Positions 56,734-64,000 of a stretch of DNA of 64,000 nucleotides are shown piece after piece. A program made the translations under genes and the position numbers. The notes under the pieces are model-generated. The model did not search any database. It was given only the letters and a program-made list of their open reading frames with translations, and had not been told where the DNA came from. This DNA is from UBA3006 sp036746695 (GTDB lineage Bacteria > Actinomycetota > Acidimicrobiia > Acidimicrobiales > Ilumatobacteraceae), in NCBI GenBank assembly GCA_036746695.1, contig DAIODP010000001.1:1-64000 (forward strand), in the 5' to 3' direction. Position 1 is the first letter of the stretch, and each line of letters begins with the position of its first letter.

Positions 56734-58707
56734 GTGCCTTCTACCGAAAAACTCACCGCTGCAACAGATGCAGCAGTCGTAGCAATTACTCGCGGCCTCG
56801 CGATGGACGCCCCTTTGGCTGCAAAGAGTGGCCATCAAGGAACTGCAATGGCGCTTGCGCCACTCGCACATGTTTTGTACTCACGAATTCTTCGTCATCA
56901 CCCAGGTGATACAGCATGGCGCAATCGTGACAGATTCATTCTGTCGGGTGGACATGCATCCATCTTGCAATACGCAATGTTGTTCTTGTACGGCTACGGC
57001 CTCGAGATATCTGATCTGCAGGCATTCCGACAGCTCGGCTCGCAGACACCTGGTCACCCGGAAGTAGGCCACACACGTGGAGTGGAAGTGACTACTGGTC
57101 CATTAGGTCAGGGTTTTTCGAATGCTGTCGGTATGGCAATTGCCGAACGCAATCTTCGCGCCCGATTCGGAGAGGATCTGTGCAATCACCACACATATGT
57201 CATTGCTGGTGATGGCTGCTTGATGGAAGGTGTTTCGCACGAGGCTGCCTCTTTGGCAGGCCACCTAGGCCTCGATCACCTGGTATGCATCTTCGACGAC
57301 AACAAAATCACCATTGATGGAAGTACAGCACTCGCATGTTCAGACGATGTTGCGATGCGATTCCGTTCCTATGGCTGGAACGTGATTGAAGCCGGTGAGA
57401 TCGGCGAAGATATGGACGCACTTGAAAAGATGCTCACCCAGGCTAAGGAACATGTTGGTCAACCAACCTTGTGTATCTTGCGCACCCACATTGGCTTTCC
57501 TTCTCCCGATTTGACAGACAGCCACGAAGCTCATGGCAACCCTTTCACCGCAGAACTGACAGCACGAACCAAAGACGTAATGGGCATTCCAAATGAGCCG
57601 TTTTGGGCTCCATCCGACGTGGTGAAGTCTGTACGGGAGTTTGCCTTAAGTCGAGGTTCGGAGATCGCCAACGACGATCGCGTCCGATCTTCTCAGTCAC
57701 CGTTGCTCACCTCATATGACGCATGTTGGCAACAACCAGATCAAGGCGTAATGAAAGGTCTACTCCCCTCTTTCGATAGCCAGAGCAATTTTGCAACGCG
57801 GCAGGCCATACAAAAAGTCATTGAGGCAACAGTCTCTGCCGTTCCCGGTTTGCTCATTGGATCGGCAGATTTAACGGGAAACACCGGCGTGAAAGTCGGC
57901 GGACAGTCACCTCATACAAAGGGCGCACCAGAAGGACGTCAAATCTATTTTGGAATTCGCGAGCATGCGATGGGAAGTGCGCTTGTAGGCATGGCTCTGC
58001 ACGGCGGTGTAGTGCCAGTTGGCGGAACGTTCTTTGTTTTTGCTGATTACATGCGCCCCGCTATTCGTTTAGCTGCGTTGTCTAAAGCTCGCTGCATTTT
58101 CGTGTTTTCACACGATTCGGTTGGGGTTGGCGAGGACGGCCCAACGCACCAGCCGGTGGAGCATTTAGCCTCGCTTCGTTCCATACCTGGTCTTCAGGTG
58201 ATTCGGCCTGCCGACTCCAATGAGACTTCTCTTGCATGGCTTGCCGCTCTCGAATTTGACGGGCCAACTGCACTGATTTTGAGCCGTCAGAATCTGCCAT
58301 TGTTGTCGGGCGGAACTGCTGTTCTTCAAGGTGCAGATGAAGTATTTCGGAGCGGTGACAATCCCGTTGCGACGCTCATCGGAACAGGTAGCGAAGTTTC
58401 ATTGTGCGTCTCTGCAAGCAAGAAGCTTTACGAATCCGGCATTGAGACAAGAGTTGTTTCGATGCCTTCTTGGGATCGATTCGAGGCGGCGTCAGTTGAG
58501 CACCGCCAATCAGTACTCCCTGCTGGTTCAGTGATTGTGTCTGTAGAAGCAGCGTCAACATTCGGTTGGCCCAGATACACCAGACATAACGTGGGAATAG
58601 ATCGTTTCGGAACAAGCGCCCCTGGCTCAGTAGCGATGGATTCACTCGGAATCAATGTCGACAATGTTATCGAAACCGTTAAAAGAGCCATCGCGGCGAA
58701 CGCATGA
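56734..58707 (+). CDS. tkt: Transketolase
   Basis: 657 residues, thiamine-diphosphate enzyme of the pentose phosphate pathway. Motifs: KSGHQGTAMALAPLAHVLY, the TPP-binding GDGCLMEGVSHEAASLAGHL...DDNKIT, and VGVGEDGPTHQPVEHLASLR in the C-terminal half. Full length. GTG start. Followed by transaldolase after four bases: same operon. Confidence 0.97.
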   Translation: MPSTEKLTAATDAAVVAITRGLAMDAPLAAKSGHQGTAMALAPLAHVLYSRILRHHPGDTAWRNRDRFILSGGHASILQYAMLFLYGYGLEISDLQAFRQLGSQTPGHPEVGHTRGVEVTTGPLGQGFSNAVGMAIAERNLRARFGEDLCNHHTYVIAGDGCLMEGVSHEAASLAGHLGLDHLVCIFDDNKITIDGSTALACSDDVAMRFRSYGWNVIEAGEIGEDMDALEKMLTQAKEHVGQPTLCILRTHIGFPSPDLTDSHEAHGNPFTAELTARTKDVMGIPNEPFWAPSDVVKSVREFALSRGSEIANDDRVRSSQSPLLTSYDACWQQPDQGVMKGLLPSFDSQSNFATRQAIQKVIEATVSAVPGLLIGSADLTGNTGVKVGGQSPHTKGAPEGRQIYFGIREHAMGSALVGMALHGGVVPVGGTFFVFADYMRPAIRLAALSKARCIFVFSHDSVGVGEDGPTHQPVEHLASLRSIPGLQVIRPADSNETSLAWLAALEFDGPTALILSRQNLPLLSGGTAVLQGADEVFRSGDNPVATLIGTGSEVSLCVSASKKLYESGIETRVVSMPSWDRFEAASVEHRQSVLPAGSVIVSVEAASTFGWPRYTRHNVGIDRFGTSAPGSVAMDSLGINVDNVIETVKRAIAANA

Positions 58708-58711
58708 ATAC

Positions 58712-59815
58712 ATGAGCAACAATCTTCAACGTTTGCATAGCGAGGGTGGGCAAAGCCCGTGGCTGGACAACCTGAAGCGCAGTTACATCACCAGCGGTCA
58801 CATGCGCAAGGTAATTGAAAACGGAATCCGCGGACTCACCTCAAACCCATCCATCTTCCAAAAAGCAATTCAAGGCTCGAATGACTACGACGTACAGTTC
58901 GCGGAACTTGCCCATGCGGGGAAAACTGCCGTAGAGAGCTATTGGGAAATGGTCATCCAAGACATTCGTGATGCCCTAGATCTATTCCATCCCATCTACT
59001 TGTCGAGTGATCGACAGGATGGCTATGTGAGCGTGGAAGTCGACCCGATGCTCGCACACGATACTGAAGGAACCTCTCGAGCCGCTCGCCAGCTAGACCA
59101 AAATGTTGATCGCCCGAACGTCATGATCAAGATTCCGGCAACCGTTGAGGGAATACCGGTTATTCGCGAAATGATTTCCGAGGGCCGCAACGTCAACGTC
59201 ACGCTCATTTTCAGTCTGGAGCGATATGCCGATGTGATCGAGGCTTATATCTCGGGTATGGAGTCACTTGCAAAGGCAGATCCGTCAAGGCTTTCCCATG
59301 TAGCAAGTGTTGCTAGCTTCTTCATTTCCCGAGTGGATGTGGAAGTAGATAGACGACTTGCAGCGTTGAAAATACCTAACGCCGATCTTCTTCTCGGCAC
59401 TTGCGCGATTGCGCAGGCCAAATTGGCATACAAGTTGTTTACGGTGAGTTTCACATCTCCACGATGGGATGCTTTGGCGAAATTGGGAGCTCGTGTTCAA
59501 CGCCCGCTATGGGCCTCAACATCGACGAAGAATCCCTTGTATCCCGACACTTTGTATGTTGACCAGTTGATCGGTCCGCACACAGTTAATACATTGCCGG
59601 ACCAAACAATGGATGCTTTCGCCGATCACGGCACAGTCGCGCGAACCATTGACCTGAATGTTGAAGGCGCCGAAGCAGCATGGACCCAACTAAAAAGACT
59701 GGGCGTTGATATGGCAGATGTTGCATCGCAGCTGGAACGTGAAGGTGTCGACTCCTTTCAGAAGAGTTTCCAAGATTTGATTGCTGCGCTCGAGCAAAAG
59801 CTCGAAGCGCTATAG
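58712..59815 (+). CDS. tal: Transaldolase
   Basis: 367 residues from ATG 58712 (the frame opens inside tkt). Schiff-base Lys140 in NVMIKIPAT; NGIRGLTSNPSIFQKAI near residue 40 and LGARVQRPLWASTSTKNPLY near 270. The actinobacterial long type (TalB of about 370 residues). Transketolase and transaldolase together form the non-oxidative pentose phosphate branch. Confidence 0.96.
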   Translation: MSNNLQRLHSEGGQSPWLDNLKRSYITSGHMRKVIENGIRGLTSNPSIFQKAIQGSNDYDVQFAELAHAGKTAVESYWEMVIQDIRDALDLFHPIYLSSDRQDGYVSVEVDPMLAHDTEGTSRAARQLDQNVDRPNVMIKIPATVEGIPVIREMISEGRNVNVTLIFSLERYADVIEAYISGMESLAKADPSRLSHVASVASFFISRVDVEVDRRLAALKIPNADLLLGTCAIAQAKLAYKLFTVSFTSPRWDALAKLGARVQRPLWASTSTKNPLYPDTLYVDQLIGPHTVNTLPDQTMDAFADHGTVARTIDLNVEGAEAAWTQLKRLGVDMADVASQLEREGVDSFQKSFQDLIAALEQKLEAL

Positions 59816-59818
59816 ACC

Positions 59819-60844
59819 ATGAACCAAGATGCACTTAATATTGAGATCGATCGCTTGGTAAAAGAATTCGGTTCGGTTCACGATCTGGACTACGTAAACG
59901 ACCTGGTGAGAACTTCCCTACTTTTGGGAACTGATCAAACAACCACACTTGATTTGAAGATTGCTTCATCTGCACTTCGGGAGATGCGGGACGCATTTCA
60001 AATGTTTCAGCCACATGCGCACCGCCGCAAGGTGACGATTTTTGGCTCGGCTCGAACCAAGTCGCACGACCCTTTGTACAATCACACCGAAAACATTGCG
60101 CGCGAATTGGCCCAACGGGGTTGGATGGTCGTCACCGGAGCGGGCCCAGGAATTATGGAAGCTGGCATGTCTGGTGCCGGTCGTAACCAATCAATTGGCG
60201 TCAGCATCCGCCTCCCCTTCGAATCCTCGGCAAATCCGATTATCGCTGGCGACGACAAATTCGTCTCAATGCGTTACTTCTTTACCCGCAAATTGATGTT
60301 GGTCAAGGAGTCGCATGCTTTCATCTGTATGCCTGGCGGATTCGGCACATTAGATGAAACATTCGAGTTACTCACTCTCGTGCAGACCGGCAAATCCGCA
60401 CCGACGCCGATTGTGATGCTTGACCTTCCCGGTGACGACTTTTGGCATTCGATCGATGATGTCATTCGCAAGCAAATGCTTGAAAGATCCCTTGTTTCGC
60501 CAGAGGATTTGGATCTCTACCGAGTGTGCGAATCGATCGAAGATGCTGTGGATGAAATATCTAACTTTTATCGCAACTACCACTCAATCCGATTCGTCGG
60601 GAAGTATTTAGTAATTCGACTACAGCAATCACCAACGAATTCGCTCTTAGAAGAGCTGAATGCTGAGTTCGGGTACCTATGCAAGGCAGGCTCTTTTGAG
60701 CGCATCAGCGCAACACCAGCTGAAATCGCAGACAACGACCTTCTCGATAAACATCGGATTCGCTTTGAATTCGTTCGAGACGACTTCGGTGGCTTGCGCC
60801 GGCTCATCAACAAACTCAATCAAGCCGCGACAGAACCCCAATAG
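59819..60844 (+). CDS. LOG-family (TIGR00730-like) nucleotide hydrolase with extensions
   Basis: 341 residues, against about 180-200 for the basic cytokinin-activating LOG fold. The core (65-250) has IFGSARTKSHDP, VVTGAGPGIMEAGM and MPGGFGTLDETFELLTLVQT. An N-terminal helical extension of about 65 residues and a C-terminal region of about 90 residues are added. Probably hydrolyses nucleoside monophosphates at the N-glycosidic bond. Third gene of tkt-tal-log. Its 3' end overlaps the converging small gene by 29 bases. Confidence 0.87.
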   Translation: MNQDALNIEIDRLVKEFGSVHDLDYVNDLVRTSLLLGTDQTTTLDLKIASSALREMRDAFQMFQPHAHRRKVTIFGSARTKSHDPLYNHTENIARELAQRGWMVVTGAGPGIMEAGMSGAGRNQSIGVSIRLPFESSANPIIAGDDKFVSMRYFFTRKLMLVKESHAFICMPGGFGTLDETFELLTLVQTGKSAPTPIVMLDLPGDDFWHSIDDVIRKQMLERSLVSPEDLDLYRVCESIEDAVDEISNFYRNYHSIRFVGKYLVIRLQQSPTNSLLEELNAEFGYLCKAGSFERISATPAEIADNDLLDKHRIRFEFVRDDFGGLRRLINKLNQAATEPQ

Positions 60845-61004
60845 CCTTCTCAATCGCCCGTCGAGCCTGAGTGATCTGGCGTTCGCTTTCGGGGCGCTTT
60901 GTGGCCCCTGCCCCATGTGCTTCCTTCAGTGCCTTTAACGCTTCGTCGGCCAACTGCTCCGAAATGGTTTCAAGTTGGCTAACGATCTCGTTGAAGTTGC
61001 TCAC
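60816..61004 (-). CDS. Small helical protein, unknown
   Basis: 62 residues, two helices (MSNFNEIVSQLETISEQLAD and RQITQARRAIEKAIGVLSRL). Such short proteins are common next to log-like genes in Actinobacteria, unassigned. GTG 61004; CATACT six bases upstream (61016-61011, minus). Confidence 0.65.
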   Translation of the reverse strand: MSNFNEIVSQLETISEQLADEALKALKEAHGAGATKRPESERQITQARRAIEKAIGVLSRLD

Positions 61005-61030
61005 AAGTTAAGTATGTCATGTAAGAACTG

Positions 61031-61804
61031 TTGGAAGTGGCTCCCAATCGTCTAGCGTCTGTGCTCGTGCCTAGACCAGATGACCTCCACGAATACATCA
61101 GTTTTTCCGATGGCGACTCCGATCAGACTTGGATGATTGATGCGACATACATGCGCTCCAACTACATGTGCATTTACGGCCAAGGCTGTAAGGGTGTTTT
61201 AGACGACGATGCAACCAAATTGCAGCAAGGTTGTTGCAGTTACGGCGCGCATTTTCTCGATAAAAAAGATCTCGCATCAGTACGCAAGTCGGTGAAGCGC
61301 CTCAAGCCAGAACATTGGCAAAACTTCGATAAAGGCAAAGACGGTCGTTGGCTAACGAAAGAGCGTGATGGCGCAGATGTGACGCGACGCGTTAATAACG
61401 TCTGCATATTTCATAACGAGCCAGACTTTGAAGGCGGCATAGGTTGCGCCTTCCATATTGCCGCACTTGAGGCAGGCGAACGCCCGATGGACTGGAAGCC
61501 AGATGTTTGCTGGCAAGTACCTCTACGCCTTGAGGAATTTACAGAAGATGATGGTCACGTTGTCTCTTTTGTTCGTGAATGGAAGCGACGCGACTGGGGT
61601 GAGGGCGGTGCCGATTTCCATTGGTGGTGCACCGATGACTCGAAAGCATTCGTAGGTGATCACCCCGTATACAAGTCGCTGAAAGAAGAGCTCGTAGAGC
61701 TCATCGGTTCGAAGACCTATAAGACCATGGTGCAACTGCTGGAAGAAAAGAACTCGGTTCCTCTTCCCCACCCACAGGTAAGGCGCAAAACCAAGAAAAA
61801 GTAG
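61031..61804 (+). CDS. Cys-rich conserved actinobacterial protein (DUF3109/YkgJ-like)
   Basis: 257 residues as given, but the true start is likely GTG 61067 (MPRPDDLHEYISF), where TAGCGT stands eight bases upstream. Cysteines cluster as CIYGQGCKGV, GCCSYGAHF, NVCIFHNE, GIGCAFH and DVCWQVPLR, a pattern of YkgJ/DUF3109-type metal-binding proteins. Binding of iron or zinc is inferred. Confidence 0.75.
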   Translation: MEVAPNRLASVLVPRPDDLHEYISFSDGDSDQTWMIDATYMRSNYMCIYGQGCKGVLDDDATKLQQGCCSYGAHFLDKKDLASVRKSVKRLKPEHWQNFDKGKDGRWLTKERDGADVTRRVNNVCIFHNEPDFEGGIGCAFHIAALEAGERPMDWKPDVCWQVPLRLEEFTEDDGHVVSFVREWKRRDWGEGGADFHWWCTDDSKAFVGDHPVYKSLKEELVELIGSKTYKTMVQLLEEKNSVPLPHPQVRRKTKKK

Positions 61805-61807
61805 TTT

Positions 61808-63655
61808 CTAGTTAGAGCTCTTTTTGGTGTACTTGCGACGGTCTTCCATCGACAAGTACCTCTTGCGAATACGAATGAAGTTTGGCGTCACTTCAACAAG
61901 CTCGTCGTCGCCTATCCATTCAATTGCCGACTCGAGTGTGTGCGTGACGGGAGTGGCCAACTTTGGCCCGTCATCATGGCTATGCGTACGGATGTTGGTC
62001 TTTTCCTTCGCGCGCACGGCGTTAACGACCATCTCATCTTCGCGGGCGTTTTCTCCAACAACCATTCCCTCGTAAAGGTCATCGCCGGGCGAAACGAAGA
62101 GCGTTCCGCGTAACTGTAAGTTGTCGAGGGCGTAGGCAGTAGATGTACCCATTCGATCAGCAACCATTGCGCCGCCAAGACGGTGCGGTAGTTCGCCACA
62201 CCATGGCATCCAGCCCGCGAGGCTCTGGTGCAACAGCGCAGTACCGCGTGTCACCGTGAGCAACAACGACCTAAAGCCGATAAGGCCTCGCGAAGGTGCC
62301 TCGAAACTGACAATGGTTCGTCCAGGGTCTCCAGGTCGAAGATCGGTGATACGGCCCTTTCGTGGTGCAAGCGCTTGGGTGATGGCACCCACATACTCTT
62401 CCGGCACGTCGCAGGTGCCCGACTCGAGCGGCTCTTGTTTCTTGCCGTCGATCTCCTTTGTGATTACTTCAGGACGTGAAACTTGAAGCTCGAAGCCTTC
62501 GCGGCGCATGTTTTCGATCAACACCGCAAGCTGAAGCTCGCCTCTACCAGCGACTTCCATGATGTCAGCCGATTCGGTGTTTGCGATTTTGATGCTGACG
62601 TTGCCGAGGATTTCTTTGTGCAAACGATCGCGAAGGTGACGACTGGTGAGATACTTGCCATCCTTCCCTGCGTAAGGAGAAGTGTTCACGCCGAAACTCA
62701 TTCGGAGCACTGGCTCATCAACTTCTAAACGTTGCAGAGGAACTGGGTTGTCAGACGCCGCAATGGTGTCCCCGACTTCCACTTCTTCGATACCAGCAAC
62801 GATGAACAAGTCACCAGCAACAACTTCGGCAACTTCCGTGCGCTCGATACCGGTGAAGGCAAACAAACTCGAGAGCTTGCGCTTGATTACTGGAGCCGCA
62901 TTGGCCTCGGTCGGCTTCTGACAAAGCGCGACTTGGTCGCCCTTACGAAGTACACCCGAGATAACGCGACCAATGGCTAAACGGCCAAGATAGTCGGAGG
63001 CATCAAGGTTGGTAACCAACGCCTGCAACGGTGCGTCTGCATCATTGTCGGGTACGGGAATGTGTTCGACAATGCCGTCCAGCAATGAGGACAAGTCTTG
63101 TGACATGTCCGGCATTCCGATGCCCAACATCGAGCGACTCTCACGCGCAACAGCCGAGTAAACGGGGAAAGAGAGGTGATGGTCGGCATGAGCAAGGTCG
63201 AGGAACAACTGCTCTACTTCGTGCAGCACTTCCTCGGATCGGGCATCTTGACGATCCACTTTGTTGATCACCAGGATCACTGGCAAGTCGAGGGCCAACG
63301 CCTTCGATAGCACATATCGCGTCTGGGGCAATGGGCCTTCCGCGGCGTCGACCAAGAGCAAGATGCCGTCAACCAGCGCTAGTGCGCGCTCGACTTCACC
63401 ACCGAAGTCGGCGTGCCCGGGAGTGTCAACGAGGTTGATCTTCGTGCCCTTCCACACCACTTGGGCAGCCTTCGCAAGGATGGTGATGCCGCGTTCGCGT
63501 TCTTGGTCGTCTGAGTCCATGACTCGGTCGATAACAGCAGCGTGGGCGGCAAACGTACCCGTCGAACGCAATAAGGCGTCGAGGAGAGTGGTTTTTCCGT
63601 GGTCTACGTGGGCAACAAGCGCAATATTGCGCAAATTCTCTGGTTTTTTGGTCAT
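61808..63655 (-). CDS. typA: Ribosome-associated GTPase TypA/BipA
   Basis: 615 residues. G1 ALVAHVDHGKTTLLDALL (residues 13-30), G3 DTPGHADFGGEVERAL, G4 VINKVDRQDAR; translation-factor domains II, III and V, then the BipA-specific C-terminal domain (ESAIEWIGDDELVEVTPNFI). Involved in ribosome assembly and stress or cold growth. The stop is three bases from the converging Cys-rich gene. Confidence 0.97.
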   Translation of the reverse strand: MTKKPENLRNIALVAHVDHGKTTLLDALLRSTGTFAAHAAVIDRVMDSDDQERERGITILAKAAQVVWKGTKINLVDTPGHADFGGEVERALALVDGILLLVDAAEGPLPQTRYVLSKALALDLPVILVINKVDRQDARSEEVLHEVEQLFLDLAHADHHLSFPVYSAVARESRSMLGIGMPDMSQDLSSLLDGIVEHIPVPDNDADAPLQALVTNLDASDYLGRLAIGRVISGVLRKGDQVALCQKPTEANAAPVIKRKLSSLFAFTGIERTEVAEVVAGDLFIVAGIEEVEVGDTIAASDNPVPLQRLEVDEPVLRMSFGVNTSPYAGKDGKYLTSRHLRDRLHKEILGNVSIKIANTESADIMEVAGRGELQLAVLIENMRREGFELQVSRPEVITKEIDGKKQEPLESGTCDVPEEYVGAITQALAPRKGRITDLRPGDPGRTIVSFEAPSRGLIGFRSLLLTVTRGTALLHQSLAGWMPWCGELPHRLGGAMVADRMGTSTAYALDNLQLRGTLFVSPGDDLYEGMVVGENAREDEMVVNAVRAKEKTNIRTHSHDDGPKLATPVTHTLESAIEWIGDDELVEVTPNFIRIRKRYLSMEDRRKYTKKSSN

Positions 63656-63694
63656 GTTGGGGGGTGATAGTTCACGCGGGCACGCCCGCGTGGG

Positions 63695-63889
63695 TTACAT
63701 CTCTTCCTCGTCGCTTTCTTCCTCGTCTTCATCGAAACGGACTCCATAGCGCTCTGCTATAGCCGCATATTCATCTTCTTCGGACTCGGAACGCTTTTCA
63801 CGCCCACCAAAGCCAAGGGCCTCTGCTGTAGGGCCTGATTGCTTTAATTTGCGCGCTTCCTCGAAACGACGGTGACGACCCTTCTTCAC
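63695..63889 (-). CDS. Small basic-acidic conserved protein
   Basis: 64 residues, GTG start with GGAG nine bases upstream. Basic N-terminus (MKKGRHRRFEEARKLKQ) and a Glu/Asp-only end (EEESDEEEM). Occurs just upstream of typA in the same direction; family known only as a hypothetical protein. Confidence 0.65.
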   Translation of the reverse strand: MKKGRHRRFEEARKLKQSGPTAEALGFGGREKRSESEEDEYAAIAERYGVRFDEDEEESDEEEM

Positions 63890-64000
63890 GGTAGGGGCTC
63901 CGAACTTGGCTCGGGCGACTACCGCTTGGACAGCCGCCTATTGGATAAACATCGCGGGTCAGCCTAGCGGTAGAAAGCCCGTCAGAAAGGGATATTGGCT
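63890..64000 (-). other. End of the window: upstream region of the 63889 gene
   Basis: 110 bases without a gene. An 8-bp inverted repeat CTACCGCT/AGCGGTAG (63919-63926 and 63966-63973) is the only visible structure. Confidence 0.4.

Overview
The window is a chromosomal segment of an actinobacterium, most likely class Acidimicrobiia (an Ilumatobacter/CL500-29-like aquatic lineage is my inference). Signs are the 5' and 3' parts of the 16S gene, a WhiB protein, the FHA-MerR-bifunctional nuclease-MerR block known from Mycobacterium (garA/Rv1828-Rv1830), the tat-helY block, DUF4193- and DUF5522-like small proteins, about 50% GC, many GTG starts, and very tight gene packing. No mobile element, prophage or CRISPR array was seen.

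Layout. 1-5180: rRNA operon 16S-23S-5S (16S cut at the window edge, no tRNA in the spacer, strong terminator after 5S). 5.2-12 kb: disordered TPR protein, DUF1015, HAD phosphatase, TlyA methyltransferase, NAD kinase, RecN. 12-20.7 kb: pyrG, xerD, HD protein, trpS (opposite strand), scpA-scpB-rluB, tyrA-aroA: chromosome segregation, recombination and aromatic amino acid synthesis. 20.7-28.5 kb: DUF5522, phosphoribosyltransferase, glycerophosphodiesterase, acyl-CoA ligase, SirB1-like protein, acyl-CoA dehydrogenase, ispH, der. 28.5-34.3 kb: tRNA-Pro, transporter, DUF554, SRAP (HMCES/YedK), HIT, CDP-alcohol transferase, FHA, MerR, DUF151, MerR. 34.3-43.2 kb: two PLP enzymes, WhiB, a small-molecule kinase-like protein, gamma-carbonic-anhydrase fold protein, enoyl-CoA hydratase, GNAT and small acidic proteins. 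43.2-51.8 kb: tandem ThyX-like protein, lipid-kinase-like accessory protein, helY, tatC, tatB, lepB, ferredoxin, trmI. 52-64 kb: small membrane proteins, PBP4, ADP-forming acyl-CoA synthetase, transketolase, transaldolase, LOG-like protein, Cys-rich protein, typA.

Most notable observations. (1) The 16S gene is a mosaic: roughly 361-775 reads as Enterobacterales 16S while both flanks read as Acidimicrobiia, with switch points in the universally conserved blocks that bound V3-V4; an assembly or amplicon artefact is the first suspicion. (2) At least 22 genes carry a [T/C]AnnnT hexamer exactly six bases before the start codon, a leaderless-transcription signature that also fixes several starts. 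(3) Six of twelve convergent gene pairs overlap by exactly the four bases TTAA or CTAA, sharing stop codons and leaving no room for terminators. (4) A 533-residue protein contains two ThyX-like domains, each of which keeps a different half of the ThyX signature.
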